From: Shewanella sp. NIFS-20-20
GTDB lineage: Bacteria > Pseudomonadota > Gammaproteobacteria > Enterobacterales > Shewanellaceae
Direction of reading: 5' to 3'
Length of the DNA: 64,000 bases
NCBI RefSeq assembly: GCF_019209865.1
Contig: NZ_JAHUTT010000010.1
Span: 27,198-91,197 of the forward strand
Positions 20,731-30,415 of the stretch are shown here, one piece after another. Numbering within the stretch: the first letter of the stretch is position 1; each line of letters starts with the position of its first letter. A program made the translations under genes and the position numbers. A model generated the notes under the pieces. It made no database searches. It was not told where the DNA came from and worked only from the letters and a program-made list of their open reading frames with translations.

Positions 20731-22575
20731 ATGAGATCCCTAGCACTTATTTTGTTTCTTCTTTTATGTTGCTTAAGTGCGATCAGCTCTGCTGAAGATA
20801 CTGAACAAAACCCATGGCTCGTTATTGAGATCCAAGGTGTTGATAAACCACTTCAACAAAATATCACCGCGCATATTGGTGCCTTACCTACCTCAGCAGT
20901 ACAACGCCGCGCCTTTTTATTCAACCTAGAAGACAATATCCATGCGGCTCTCGAATCCATGGGCTTTTATCATGGTCAAATCAAACAAACCCTCCAGCAA
21001 CCGTCTGACGGACCATGGCGCTTGACCCTCGATGTGTCGCCGGGGGCGCCAACAGTGATCCTGTGGGTTGATATTAGGGTTCAAGGTGAAATGCTTGATG
21101 ATTCGGCTTTTAATCAATGGCTCAATCAAATCAGCATCCGCCCAGGTCAACGCCTAAACCAAGGCAGTTATGAAGCGCTAAAATCTCAGTTATTAGGCCT
21201 ATCCCTATCTCGCGGATATTTCGATGCAAAATATCAGCTGTCGCAGATCACGGTCAATCGCGATCTTAATATCGCCACCATCAGTTTATTTCTGGATTCT
21301 GGTGACAGGTTTCATATCGGCAACGTGACCTTTTCAGGCAGTGATTTGCGGCCCAAATTGTTGGAGCAAATGGTGCCTTTTGATGAAAATGCGCCCTATT
21401 CCACCGCGCGAATGGGGGCTATCAACCGGGATTTGCTCGACAGTAATTATTTTTCAGGCATTCAAGTCGTGCCCGAAATAGAAAATACCAAAGATGGCAT
21501 TATCCCTGTCAGGGTTGAACTAACACCGAAACCTAACAACACCTTAAATTTAGGTTTCGGTGTGGATATTGGTAATTCTGCCAATAACAAATTTGCGCCG
21601 AGAGTCAGTGCCACTTGGAACACACCGCAAATTAACCGTTTAGGTCATTCGCAAACAACCACATTAGAATGGTCGCCTGATCGGCCAAAATTTTTAACGA
21701 CCTACAGTATTCCACTCAGTCACCCAGTGGATGATAAGCTTCAAATTAAGTTTGGCCTAACCCGCGATAAATATGGTGTTACCCAAGTCTTCGATTCGGC
21801 CAAGGCGGACTTTGTTAACACTGGCCAATTAGAATCCACCAAGCGCCAATTCGGTGTGATCCGTCAGCAAAAGCTCGCCAATAATTGGTTAGTGGGTTAT
21901 TCCGTAGAGGCTATTAAAGAGTTCTATAATCAAGCCAGTGTTGATTATGACCCCACCTTTGTGTTGTTTGGTATTGGCGCGCAGCAAACCGTTCGCAGCG
22001 ATAATACCCTCGACCCCAAAAATGGATATTCTCAGACCTATTCTATCCAATACGCAGATCCATCATTAGGGTCGGCGATTCGGCTGATTCGATTACAAGC
22101 CGATGGCATTTGGGTTCATACTTTTTTTAGCAAACATCGATTCGTTAGTCGCTTAAATCTTGGTATCGACTTGGCTAAAGATGACGAACTCGCTTTGGTA
22201 CCGCCCTCGCTGCGTTATTTTGCCGGCGGCGATCAAAGCATTCGTGGTTACGGATACCAAGAATTAGGGCCATTTCTTGAATACACAGACAGTGAAGGCC
22301 GACTCAATCGCGAGGTGTTTGGTGGCCGTTATCTGATCGTCGGCAGCCTAGAATACCAATACTATTTTACCCCAACATGGCGAGTCGCCGCCTTTGTGGA
22401 TGCAGGAAATGCATTCGACAAAGATCAGTTTACTCCCATCGTTGCGGTTGGACCTGGGATTCATTGGATATCCCCTGTCGGCCCGATTAAGCTCGATATC
22501 GGCTTTGGCCTCAAAGCTAGTGAAACTCAAGATAGACCCTGGCGGATCCATTTGACGATGGGAACTGTGCTATGA
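20731..22575 (+). CDS. tamA: translocation and assembly module TamA
   Basis: Omp85-family outer-membrane protein that works with TamB in assembling other outer-membrane proteins and in envelope lipid traffic. Signal peptide at 1-20 (ILFLLLCCLSAISSAED), three POTRA-like repeats to about residue 260 (for example FHIGNVTFSGSDLRP), then a 16-strand barrel with the family motif RYFAGGDQSIRGYGYQELGP and a closing strand ending in TMGTVL. It is 614 residues long, against 577 in E. coli. The stop overlaps the tamB start by four bases, as expected for the pair. Confidence 0.94.
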   Translation: MRSLALILFLLLCCLSAISSAEDTEQNPWLVIEIQGVDKPLQQNITAHIGALPTSAVQRRAFLFNLEDNIHAALESMGFYHGQIKQTLQQPSDGPWRLTLDVSPGAPTVILWVDIRVQGEMLDDSAFNQWLNQISIRPGQRLNQGSYEALKSQLLGLSLSRGYFDAKYQLSQITVNRDLNIATISLFLDSGDRFHIGNVTFSGSDLRPKLLEQMVPFDENAPYSTARMGAINRDLLDSNYFSGIQVVPEIENTKDGIIPVRVELTPKPNNTLNLGFGVDIGNSANNKFAPRVSATWNTPQINRLGHSQTTTLEWSPDRPKFLTTYSIPLSHPVDDKLQIKFGLTRDKYGVTQVFDSAKADFVNTGQLESTKRQFGVIRQQKLANNWLVGYSVEAIKEFYNQASVDYDPTFVLFGIGAQQTVRSDNTLDPKNGYSQTYSIQYADPSLGSAIRLIRLQADGIWVHTFFSKHRFVSRLNLGIDLAKDDELALVPPSLRYFAGGDQSIRGYGYQELGPFLEYTDSEGRLNREVFGGRYLIVGSLEYQYYFTPTWRVAAFVDAGNAFDKDQFTPIVAVGPGIHWISPVGPIKLDIGFGLKASETQDRPWRIHLTMGTVL

Positions 22576-25500
22576 CCCATACGCCCAACACGCCGCCAAC
22601 TGACACCCCTGCGCCACCTAAGCGGCGTGGATGGCGCTGGCTGCGCCATACGCTCAGAGTCGTCATTTATTTACCTTTACTATTGCTTATCTTGATTGCA
22701 TTATTAATCGGCACGCCATTTGGTAGCCGAATAAGCGTCATGTTAGCCAATAGCTTAGTGCCAGATCTTGAGGTTGAATATCACAGTGGCCACCTCAATC
22801 AAGAGCTCACCTTAACCCATGCCAACTGGCAAATGTCAGGAATACAAGTCGCTACGCAAATGCTTAGCCTTAACTGGGATCCTTTGTGTTTGCTCAGTCG
22901 TCAGGTGTGCGTTAACAACCTTAGTGCTGGCGCTATCACTGTCGATATTGATACCGATAACATCCCCAGTAACAGCACTTATCAAGCGCCCACGCCGGCA
23001 CCCGCCGATGCCCTATTTATTTTACCCTTGAGTATCAATCTTAACGCCAGCACACTTAATCAGGTGAAGGTGCGAGTTAATGACATGCACTTTACGACTC
23101 ACCGCCTCGAGTTATCAGCGTTATGGCCAAGTAATATACTCAATGTCAATCGTCTAATCGCCGATGGCCTTGAAGTGATCATCCCATCAGCCACTGACGC
23201 CAATAGCAGCTCACCAAGCCAAGCCGCAGCAGTGACTTCACCTTGGCCATTAGCCAACTTACCCAAGATTTTTAATCCGGTCGCGGTTAACGTAGATGAT
23301 TTGAGCATCCACAATGCCAAGCTACAACTGGGTGACAGGCAAGACGTGTTTAGTCAAATTGAGTTGATTGGTAGTTTTCGTGGCAGCCGTTTAAACGTCG
23401 ATAAACTGGATGTTCACCACACCTATGGACACACAAGCCTTAATGGCCACATGGACTTTTCTGGACGTTGGCCACTTAATTATCAGGCGACACTAACGAC
23501 AGAACCACATTCCCTGTTGCCTGAAATGCCTAGCTTACAAGCGGATTTGAGTATCGAAGGAGACTTTAGTCAACTGAATACCGCGGTGACTGTCGCTGGC
23601 AAACTTGCGGCCGAACTGACTGGGACGATTAATTTACAACAGCCCAGCCTGCCTTTTACTGCCCATGGGCAACGAATCAACCTCTATTGGCCATTTGATG
23701 CTCCCTTGTATCGAGTCACCGATGGCGCTATCCAAGCCAGTGGCACCCTGTTGCAGCAATTGGCCAGTGTTTCTGGATTTATTGATAGTCCTTATAGCCA
23801 AAAGCTGGCGTTTGCTGCCAATGTCAATCATCATGATCAACGCCTACAGGTTAATCAACTCAGTCTGTTACAAGACAACACCAGTGTGCATGTCAGTGGC
23901 CGCTTAGATTACCAAGACGCAGTGCGTTGGGATGCGAGCCTCGCAATTGATGAGTTAGATCCCGCTCGCCTATCCTTACCGCTAGACACCCCCTTACCCC
24001 AAGGCAACCTCTCCTTGTCTGTCGACACGACAGGCAAATACACAGCGGATATGTGGCAGGTAAGCCTTAACAATACCAAGATAGAAGGCACATTAAACCA
24101 AGAAGTTGTCAGTGCTGCCGGTGATCTAGCGGTTAACAGTAATTACTTTGTTACTGCGGATAACTTTTCACTCAAAGCCTTAGATTCTGAGTTAACCCTG
24201 GACGGTAAGTTAGCCGAGCAATGGCGCCTAAATGCCGTGGTGGATATTCCGGATATATCCAATTGGACCAAGGAGGCTCAAGGGAATTTGCACATTAATG
24301 TTGTCCTTGCAGGTAGCGATGCGGAGCCAACACTGGCGGCAACGGCGACGCTCAAAGATGGCCAGTATTTGTCTGATACACTTAAGCAATTAAGCTTAAG
24401 CCTCAGCGCCGATCTTAAGCAATTACAGCAATACTCACTATTCATAGACGCTGAGCAGGCTAACATCGCCAACGTAAAAGTCACCCAAGTTTCACTACAC
24501 AGTCAAGGCAACATTCAACAGCAAGCCACTCGCTTTTTGCTACGAGGGCCGGCAGAAATAGACTCTGAAATCAGCAGCCAGTTTGATAAAACCACTCAAG
24601 ACATCACAGGGCAAATGACCCAACTGAATGCCAGCACCCCCTTGGGCAAATGGCAGCTCGATAACCCGGTCAATGTTCATTGGTCGCAGACAAAACTGTT
24701 CGGCACATTCAGTCCCTTGTGCCTTAAACAAGCTGATAATCAATTTTGTTTGAGTACCGAGACGGGGGTCGGCCGCCAAGGCGATGCTCAGCTAAGTTTT
24801 AGTGGGACACCGGGTCAAGTCATCGCCCCGCTTTTACCGCCAGGTCTGCATTGGCAAGGTTTAGCCAGAATGGCGGCTGACGCTAAATGGTCAGCCACCA
24901 CCAAACCGACGGCGCAACTCGTGGTGCAATTACCCGAAGGGCAATTGATAATCAGCCGCCAAAATGAGCCCAATGTTGAAGTCCCTTATCAAAATGTCGA
25001 GCTCTACAGCCAACTCAATGAGCATTTTTTAAGCGCCACCCTTAGTGCCAAGGCTGGCAAACAAATGACCGTCGACAGTGCCATCAAAATAGCCGTGACA
25101 CCGGATCGTAGCCTTACGGGACATATCGATATTAACCATGGCAATTTGTCGACTTGGCTGCCCTTTATTCCACAATTAGCCGTGTTAAGTGGAAAAGTGG
25201 CCAGTAGTATTGAGATTGGCGGCAGTCTGCCACAGCCGCTCATCACAGGTGACTTAACCATTACTGATGGTGCCATCGCCAGCAATGCCAACCCGACCTT
25301 AATTAACAATCTCGACTTTAACGCCAATTTCGAGCGGCAAATGGTCAACACCCGCGCCACTTGGCAAATGGGTAAAGGCGCTGGCAAGCTCGATGGAACC
25401 GTCGATTGGTCCAGTGGCAGTCCTTTAGGGCTCGTGAATATTACTGGGGAAAAACTCGATGTTATCGCCCCGCCGTTAGCTATTTTACAAGTCTCGCCGC

Positions 25501-26390
25501 AGCTAACATTGGAAGTGAATCCCACCAATATTTACCTCAAAGGTAAGGTGATCATTCCTACAGGGGAGATCACCATAGTGCAATTGGCAGCCGGCGGTAT
25601 TCCATTATCCAGTGATGTGGTCTTTTATGACTCAACCTCAGCACTGCAACAACAGGCTACGCCGTTTCCATTCAGTACCGACTTAATCATTCAAGTGGAT
25701 CCCGCCGTGCGTATTCAAGGTTTAGGTCTAAAAGGAAACCTCAGCGGGAACCTCAATTTACAACAACAAATTAATCGCCCGCCATTTTTATTCGGCGAAG
25801 TAAAAGTACTAAATGGTACCTATCGATTTTTAGGACAAACGCTGCAAATAAGTGTGGGGGACTTACAATTTGCCGGCCCACCTGACGTTCCTAACCTCAA
25901 TATTGAAGCTGTTAAAGTGATTAAGGCGGAGGATGTCACCGCAGGGGTGAGGATCACCGGCACCGCAAAAAAACCTGTGGTGACGCTCTTTTCCAATCCA
26001 CCCAAAGAACAGGCTGAAATTCTGTCTTACATCATTAAAGGCAGCGGTTTTTCTGCCACGGATAGCGGTAATGATGCCTTGATGATGGGCGCAGCGTTAG
26101 CCTTAGGCAATCAATTAGGTGGCGGTGCAATCTCTGAAATTGGCAATACTGCCAGTAGTTTAATTGAAAAGTTTGGCTTTAATAATGTCCAGCTCGATAC
26201 CAATGATGATGGCCAAGTGGCGATTAGCGGTTATATCGGTGAACGGCTGATGGTCAAATATGGGATTGGGGTATTTAATCCCGGCTATGAACTGACCGTT
26301 CGTTACTACTTGCTCAGTAGACTCTACCTTGAAACGGTGTCGGGAACCTTAGGCCAGTCACTCGATATCTATTACAGTTTTGACTTCTAG
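22572..26390 (+). CDS. tamB: translocation and assembly module TamB
   Basis: Very long AsmA-like/DUF490 protein (1,272 residues; E. coli TamB is about 1,260) anchored in the inner membrane by one N-terminal helix (about residues 31-50). It spans the periplasm as a repetitive beta-taco. The C-terminal DUF490 domain is clear: LYLKGKVIIPTGEI-type strands, PFLFGEVKVLNGTYRFLGQ, LSYIIKGSGFS and the end LSRLYLETVSGTLGQSLDI. It starts inside the tamA stop (ATGA), so the two are translationally coupled. A strong bidirectional terminator follows. Confidence 0.94.
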   Translation: MTHTPNTPPTDTPAPPKRRGWRWLRHTLRVVIYLPLLLLILIALLIGTPFGSRISVMLANSLVPDLEVEYHSGHLNQELTLTHANWQMSGIQVATQMLSLNWDPLCLLSRQVCVNNLSAGAITVDIDTDNIPSNSTYQAPTPAPADALFILPLSINLNASTLNQVKVRVNDMHFTTHRLELSALWPSNILNVNRLIADGLEVIIPSATDANSSSPSQAAAVTSPWPLANLPKIFNPVAVNVDDLSIHNAKLQLGDRQDVFSQIELIGSFRGSRLNVDKLDVHHTYGHTSLNGHMDFSGRWPLNYQATLTTEPHSLLPEMPSLQADLSIEGDFSQLNTAVTVAGKLAAELTGTINLQQPSLPFTAHGQRINLYWPFDAPLYRVTDGAIQASGTLLQQLASVSGFIDSPYSQKLAFAANVNHHDQRLQVNQLSLLQDNTSVHVSGRLDYQDAVRWDASLAIDELDPARLSLPLDTPLPQGNLSLSVDTTGKYTADMWQVSLNNTKIEGTLNQEVVSAAGDLAVNSNYFVTADNFSLKALDSELTLDGKLAEQWRLNAVVDIPDISNWTKEAQGNLHINVVLAGSDAEPTLAATATLKDGQYLSDTLKQLSLSLSADLKQLQQYSLFIDAEQANIANVKVTQVSLHSQGNIQQQATRFLLRGPAEIDSEISSQFDKTTQDITGQMTQLNASTPLGKWQLDNPVNVHWSQTKLFGTFSPLCLKQADNQFCLSTETGVGRQGDAQLSFSGTPGQVIAPLLPPGLHWQGLARMAADAKWSATTKPTAQLVVQLPEGQLIISRQNEPNVEVPYQNVELYSQLNEHFLSATLSAKAGKQMTVDSAIKIAVTPDRSLTGHIDINHGNLSTWLPFIPQLAVLSGKVASSIEIGGSLPQPLITGDLTITDGAIASNANPTLINNLDFNANFERQMVNTRATWQMGKGAGKLDGTVDWSSGSPLGLVNITGEKLDVIAPPLAILQVSPQLTLEVNPTNIYLKGKVIIPTGEITIVQLAAGGIPLSSDVVFYDSTSALQQQATPFPFSTDLIIQVDPAVRIQGLGLKGNLSGNLNLQQQINRPPFLFGEVKVLNGTYRFLGQTLQISVGDLQFAGPPDVPNLNIEAVKVIKAEDVTAGVRITGTAKKPVVTLFSNPPKEQAEILSYIIKGSGFSATDSGNDALMMGAALALGNQLGGGAISEIGNTASSLIEKFGFNNVQLDTNDDGQVAISGYIGERLMVKYGIGVFNPGYELTVRYYLLSRLYLETVSGTLGQSLDIYYSFDF

Positions 26391-26407
26391 AGACAATGTT
26401 AGCCAAT

Positions 26408-26435
26408 AAAAAAAGCGCCAATAGGCGCTTTTTTT
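26408..26435. terminator. bidirectional terminator between tamB and rplY
   Basis: AAAAAAAGCGCC, loop AATA, GGCGCTTTTTTT: runs of A and T on both sides make it functional in both directions, between the convergent tamB and rplY genes. Confidence 0.92.
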
Positions 26436-26455
26436 ATATTGAATCAAGGTCGCAA

Positions 26456-26743
26456 TTAAGCGAATTTGAAGTCAACGTGTTCGATCATTGGCTTGAATAC
26501 GTGACGTTGCATGTCTTGTACACGTACTTGAACTTCTTTACCTTCCAGAACGATAGTCAGTTCTTCAGTGTAGAAGCCTTCATCAGCTTGAGCGTTGATG
26601 ATATCTTTGTGAGCGAAAACGATAGCGATCGCTTCACGACCAGGACCGTAAATAACGCCTGGAACTTGACCAGCGTGACGCAGGCGGCGGCTCGAACCTT
26701 TCCCTATTTCAGTACGGGTCTGTGCTTGGATAGTGTAAGACAT
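26456..26743 (-). CDS. rplY: 50S ribosomal protein L25
   Basis: 5S rRNA-binding protein of 95 residues, the short E. coli-type form without the CTC extension. Signatures: [26 protein letters not shown], and [20 protein letters not shown] near the C-terminus. I chose the ATG at 26743 because GTGAGA is in ribosome-site position and the family starts MSYTIQAQ here; the longer frame is in the leader. It is a single-gene unit convergent with tamB. Confidence 0.94.
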   Translation of the reverse strand: MSYTIQAQTRTEIGKGSSRRLRHAGQVPGVIYGPGREAIAIVFAHKDIINAQADEGFYTEELTIVLEGKEVQVRVQDMQRHVFKPMIEHVDFKFA

Positions 26744-26865
26744 AAGTTTCTCACTTAAAAAATAAATAGATAACGTGTCAGTATTTTCGACCAATACTGA
26801 CTCAAATAAAGCGCACGGATATTATCACGTTACTCAGTCCAAGCACAAGCAATAAACGGCGTCAG

Positions 26866-27414
26866 TTACCAAGAACGAACTGGACCGCAATCAACATGCA
26901 CAAAACCCGAGCGGGGGTAATAGCCGACCCCACCCAGGCGTAATTCTTTAGCCGCATCGCGGATATCACTTAATGGGGTTCCCGGTATTGCTAAATCGAT
27001 GGCCATCCCTTTGGTATGATAGCTATGCTTTGCAACACCACTGCTTTTGGCAGCCAACATATTATTGGTTTTCAGCGAGCGATATCCCGAAATAATTTGG
27101 ATTTGTTGGTCGGTCTCCAACGTCATTCGTAAGCGGAACAATAGATCATATAAGCGCTGATCCATGGCCATCACATCATTGGTTCGATGATCACGTAACA
27201 AGTGATTAAATCGCTGAATGACGTTTGACTGATAATCACCATTGGCCCAATAGTGACCAACATCATGTTCCCCAGTATGTAAATTCATCAAACTTAATGT
27301 TCTCACATCGGTAGTAGAACGGCTTGCAAGCACTTTAGAGGGTATGGCGCAAGCCAACGCTGCACCACCCATACCGAGTAAAAACTTTCTTCTTTTAATG
27401 CAAAAACCAGTCAA
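26866..27414 (-). CDS. DUF882 / M15-type murein endopeptidase (MepK-like)
   Basis: 182-residue exported enzyme related to E. coli YcbK/MepK, which cleaves peptidoglycan cross-links. The N-terminus has a Tat motif (RRKFLLG, residues 8-14) and a hydrophobic stretch ending near SKVLA (30). The zinc site is visible: His133 and Asp140 in HTKGMAIDLAI, and His173 in GFVHVDCG. It lies directly downstream of the LdtD-like gene, as ycbK follows ycbB in E. coli. This supports a joint role: one enzyme makes 3-3 cross-links and the other can open them. Bond specificity is inferred. Confidence 0.87.
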   Translation of the reverse strand: MTGFCIKRRKFLLGMGGAALACAIPSKVLASRSTTDVRTLSLMNLHTGEHDVGHYWANGDYQSNVIQRFNHLLRDHRTNDVMAMDQRLYDLLFRLRMTLETDQQIQIISGYRSLKTNNMLAAKSSGVAKHSYHTKGMAIDLAIPGTPLSDIRDAAKELRLGGVGYYPRSGFVHVDCGPVRSW

Positions 27415-27523
27415 TTCTTAACTCCCCAAAACACAAGATTGGCGAAGAAAGTATCGATTATCTGGGCTAATATCAAGTTTTACGCAGAATAAAATTTCAA
27501 TAAAAGTGGCATTTACAACACTA

Positions 27524-29038
27524 TCAACGGTTTAGGTTGAATTTTAACCGGCCAACAATTTGTTCTACGTCATCATTTTGTTTGTGATAAATATCACCAC
27601 GAAATTGTGACAATGAAGGTCCGTCCATCCAAGCAGTCCAATACACTAGATGTACGGGCACCGTTTGATTAAAACTAAACCATTGTGTCTCTTGGGCCGA
27701 GGTTCTGCTCATTCTGTTCCACTGTTTCTTATCAATCACAAATTGATTCGCCATCCATTGCGCCAATTCATCAATTTTCTCGACCCGAATGCAACCAGAA
27801 GATAAGGCTCGCATCGATTCGTCAAACAAGTGTTTATCTGGGGTATCGTGTAAATACACATTAAAGCCATTATTAAAGTACAACTTATACTTACCTAACG
27901 CATTGCCCTCACCGGCACGTTGTACCAATAAGTAGGGAAAACGCCCATTCGCTAGTGTTTGCCAAGCTTGCTCGTCAAAGATCAATTGGCTGCCATCGAC
28001 ATCAAACACATCAAAATGATGCCGTTTTAAATAACTGCCATCTTTACGGATCTTGGGTAATAAATCTTTACGTAAGATCCCTCTTGGTACCCGCCACGTT
28101 GGATTAAGCACAATATTTGAAACTTGACTACTGAGCTCTGGGGTCTGCCGACTGCTGCGCCCAACAATGACTCGAGACTGTAACCTAGGTTTGCCATCTT
28201 CAATGAGCACTAATTCAAAGGCAGGGATATTAATCAGCAAATATGTGGCTTGTAATTGTTGCTGGTAACGTGTTTTGAGCACAAAGTTAGAAGCCAATAA
28301 CCGCGCACGACGATAAGGGGTTTTATTGAGCCACATGAGAGTATTGGGGCCAATAATGCCATCATCCTTCAGCCCATGGCGGCGCTGAAAACGGCGGATG
28401 TCATCCACTAATTCAGGGCGATAGTGCAAACTGGTTACGTCTCCGCTGTTACTGTCCCCAAGTAGAGTTAATCTTTTTGCTATCAATGGGATACTTTGAT
28501 GCAGATCATCCGGTTCAATCAGTCCTTGAAACTCAATATTAGCCCAATCACCTTGTGCATCGAGCCAAAGTAAATGGCGAATACGGTTAATCACCCATAA
28601 ATAATCTTCAACCCTAGGCTCTAGCGCAATAGCTTGGGCTAACAAAGAGGCTGATGATGGCAGAGGCTCACCTTGCTGCCAAAATTGCACAAAGCGTTGT
28701 AATAATGCAGGTGCGGCATCCAGTACACGTTGATCGATATTCGAGCTAAGAGTCGAGAGTTCCGATCGCCACTCATTAGGATCGTTGGCTAGCGCCAATA
28801 AGGTGACATGATTGAGTAAGATAGTGCGTAATAAATCCACTGGCGCAATTTGGCCAGTATCAGCCGTTATAATCTGCTCTGGCTCAGTACTGTGAGCTTG
28901 TGGTAGCCAACTCGCTAATAAAAGTACGATCAGCCATAGCGATCGCCACCGTTTGTTTTGATTTGTCCGACCAATAACTACCAGCATACAAGCAATACCC
29001 ACCACTCTTGTCCACAACAGGTTAATCAAGTATGGCAA
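27524..29038 (-). CDS. ldtD: L,D-transpeptidase (LdtD/YcbB-like)
   Basis: Peptidoglycan L,D-transpeptidase that forms 3-3 cross-links in the periplasm; 504 residues against about 615 in E. coli. A signal anchor lies near residues 33-48. A PG_binding_1 module is at about 195-235 (DIRRFQRRHGLKDDGIIGPN), then the YkuD catalytic domain with VYLHDTPDKHLFDESMRALS and catalytic Cys about residue 415 in SSGCIRVEKIDE. The start is uncertain: an internal ATG at 28987 would give a more standard signal peptide. The gene is followed by the MepK-like endopeptidase gene. Confidence 0.9.
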   Translation of the reverse strand: MPYLINLLWTRVVGIACMLVVIGRTNQNKRWRSLWLIVLLLASWLPQAHSTEPEQIITADTGQIAPVDLLRTILLNHVTLLALANDPNEWRSELSTLSSNIDQRVLDAAPALLQRFVQFWQQGEPLPSSASLLAQAIALEPRVEDYLWVINRIRHLLWLDAQGDWANIEFQGLIEPDDLHQSIPLIAKRLTLLGDSNSGDVTSLHYRPELVDDIRRFQRRHGLKDDGIIGPNTLMWLNKTPYRRARLLASNFVLKTRYQQQLQATYLLINIPAFELVLIEDGKPRLQSRVIVGRSSRQTPELSSQVSNIVLNPTWRVPRGILRKDLLPKIRKDGSYLKRHHFDVFDVDGSQLIFDEQAWQTLANGRFPYLLVQRAGEGNALGKYKLYFNNGFNVYLHDTPDKHLFDESMRALSSGCIRVEKIDELAQWMANQFVIDKKQWNRMSRTSAQETQWFSFNQTVPVHLVYWTAWMDGPSLSQFRGDIYHKQNDDVEQIVGRLKFNLNR

Positions 29039-29236
29039 ATATTAGTTTGAGTGAAAGGCAGTCGCAGACATAAATGCCGTCGTGCCAAGCGGTCGCTACA
29101 TGCTTTTCACTATCGCTCAGCCTTAGAGCAACATGTGCTGAAAACAACCGCAAACACTGACTTGAAATAGCTGAAGCACTGGAGTGTCAGTTAAGTCACT
29201 GGTATATACATAACAAATTTTCTTATGCTCATCACA

Positions 29237-29512
29237 ATGAATAAAACTGAACTCAGTAAGATCATGGCCACCGCTCAATCTTGCACACAAGCGCAAGCCA
29301 AAACACAAGTTGCCAGCATTTTAGCCGTTATTCAGCAAGCATTGATGGAAGGCGAAAAAGTCTACATTCCGTCATTTGGTACCTTTGAATTACGCTACTT
29401 TTTGCCTAAACAAGGTCGACATCCCCAAACTGGCGCGATTATCGAGATTGCCGGTGCCAATCAGCCAAGCTTTAAACCCGCACCCGCATTGAAGATGTTG
29501 GTCAACAGCTAA
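29237..29512 (+). CDS. HU/IHF-family DNA-binding protein
   Basis: 91-residue member of the bacterial histone-like family. MNKTELSKIMA at the N-terminus and the beta-arm region VYIPSFGTFELRYFLPKQGR, ending FKPAPALKM, are diagnostic. The sequence diverges from canonical HupA/HupB (for example SCTQAQAKTQVASILAVIQQ in helix 2), so it is likely an accessory paralogue. I chose the ATG at 29237, where the family starts, although no strong ribosome site precedes it. An in-frame ATG at 29225 is the alternative. It is a single gene divergent from ldtD. Confidence 0.85.
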   Translation: MNKTELSKIMATAQSCTQAQAKTQVASILAVIQQALMEGEKVYIPSFGTFELRYFLPKQGRHPQTGAIIEIAGANQPSFKPAPALKMLVNS

Positions 29513-29888
29513 TCGTTACCTCTTTTTGTGTCGGAGCAGGGATGCTCGCACGATATCATCAGCGGCATACCGCTCACTCAGCCATACTGCTTAATTTCAA
29601 AACACGCCTCCCTTGCTCATTGGTATGCGGCCTCTTAAGTAACTAAGGACGTTTCCTCCTTTGCGAACTCCTTGCTGACACGCTAGATCAACACTTAAGC
29701 AATACTTAAGCAATGATAAATATAGGTCTTGAGGTCTTGAGGTCTTGAGGTCTTGAGGTCTTGAGGTGTGGTCTAAGCATCGCGGCAGGTATATAGCAAA
29801 CATAGCTTAGGCCAAAGGCTGGGGAGACTTATCAGCGTAAACGCGCACAACATTGACGCCTATGTTGTGATGTATCAAACGACAGATA
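29513..29888. other. intergenic region with a tandem repeat
   Basis: About 375 bases between the HU-like gene and the tRNA terminator. It holds the 8-base tandem repeat at 29725-29764 and, just before it, two copies of ACTTAAGCAAT. No convincing gene: the minus-strand frame through here gets its length from the repeat. Confidence 0.5.
29725..29764 (+). repeat. 8-bp tandem repeat, five perfect copies
   Basis: GGTCTTGA repeated five times without a mismatch, followed by a broken sixth copy (GGTGTGG). The period is not a multiple of three and no gene spans it, so it is a candidate variable-number repeat arising by slippage. Confidence 0.95.
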
Positions 29889-29925
29889 AACAAAAGCCCC
29901 AACATTGCTGTTGAGGCTTTTGTTT
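29889..29925 (-). terminator. terminator of the tRNA-Gly-Cys-Leu-Leu transcript
   Basis: On the minus strand AAAAGCCTCAAC, loop AGCAAT, GTTGGGGCTTTT (one G-U pair) then TGTTT. It lies 11 bases after the 3' end of the last tRNA-Leu. Confidence 0.85.
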
Positions 29926-29935
29926 CATCTAAAGA

Positions 29936-30021
29936 TGGTACCCGAGGCCAGACTTGAACTGGCACGCTTATTCAGCGAGGGATTTTAAATCCCTTGTGTC
30001 TACCGATTCCACCACTCGGGC
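29936..30021 (-). tRNA. tRNA-Leu (anticodon UAA), copy 2
   Basis: 86-base class II tRNA with encoded CCA, acceptor GCCCGAG, D-loop GGTGGAATCGGTAGACAC and anticodon loop TTTAAAA giving UAA. It is identical over its full length to the copy at 30110-30195 and is the last tRNA of the cluster. Confidence 0.97.
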
Positions 30022-30109
30022 AAAGTGTCAGACGCATGTTAAAACAGTGCGTATGAACTTTATTGTTATTAAACGTTTCAGTTTAATTCACGAACTACTC
30101 GCTCTAATA

Positions 30110-30195
30110 TGGTACCCGAGGCCAGACTTGAACTGGCACGCTTATTCAGCGAGGGATTTTAAATCCCTTGTGTCTACCGATTCCACCACTCGGGC
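30110..30195 (-). tRNA. tRNA-Leu (anticodon UAA), copy 1
   Basis: 86-base tRNA with encoded CCA, identical to the next copy 88 bases downstream. E. coli has one such gene (leuZ) at the matching position, so this looks like a local tandem duplication. Confidence 0.97.
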
Positions 30196-30237
30196 ATTTG
30201 TAAATGCACGCCTTAAGGCATCCACTTTCAAATATTG

Positions 30238-30311
30238 TGGAGGCGCGACCCGGAGTCGAACCGAGATCGACGGATTTGCAATCCGCAGCATAGCCATTCT
30301 GCCATCGCGCC
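30238..30311 (-). tRNA. tRNA-Cys (anticodon GCA)
   Basis: 74-base tRNA with encoded CCA, acceptor GGCGCGA, anticodon loop TTGCAAA and T-arm GGTTCGACTCC. It corresponds to cysT in the E. coli pgsA-glyW-cysT-leuZ order. Confidence 0.97.
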
Positions 30312-30339
30312 TTAATTTGTTGCCCAACCTAAGTAAGAT

Positions 30340-30415
30340 TGGAGCGGCATATCGGGTTCGAACCGATGACCTATACCTTGGCAAGGTATCGCTCTACCAA
30401 CTGAGCTAATGCCGC
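30340..30415 (-). tRNA. tRNA-Gly (anticodon GCC)
   Basis: 76-base tRNA with encoded CCA, acceptor GCGGCAT, D-arm AGCTCAGTTGGTAGAGC and anticodon loop TTGCCAA. It is the first tRNA of the cluster, corresponding to glyW. Confidence 0.97.

Noticed and set aside
25004..25528. 174-codon minus-strand frame
   Set aside because: Antisense shadow inside tamB, low-complexity hydrophobic composition.
29725..29764. CRISPR-like repeat
   Set aside because: Units are 8 bases with no spacers; it is a simple tandem repeat.
29597..29803. 68-codon minus-strand frame
   Set aside because: Its length comes from the 8-base tandem repeat, and it has no ribosome site or recognisable sequence.
29954..30409. 151-codon plus-strand frame
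   Set aside because: It runs through the complements of four tRNA genes and repeats itself because two tRNA-Leu copies are identical. It is not a protein gene.
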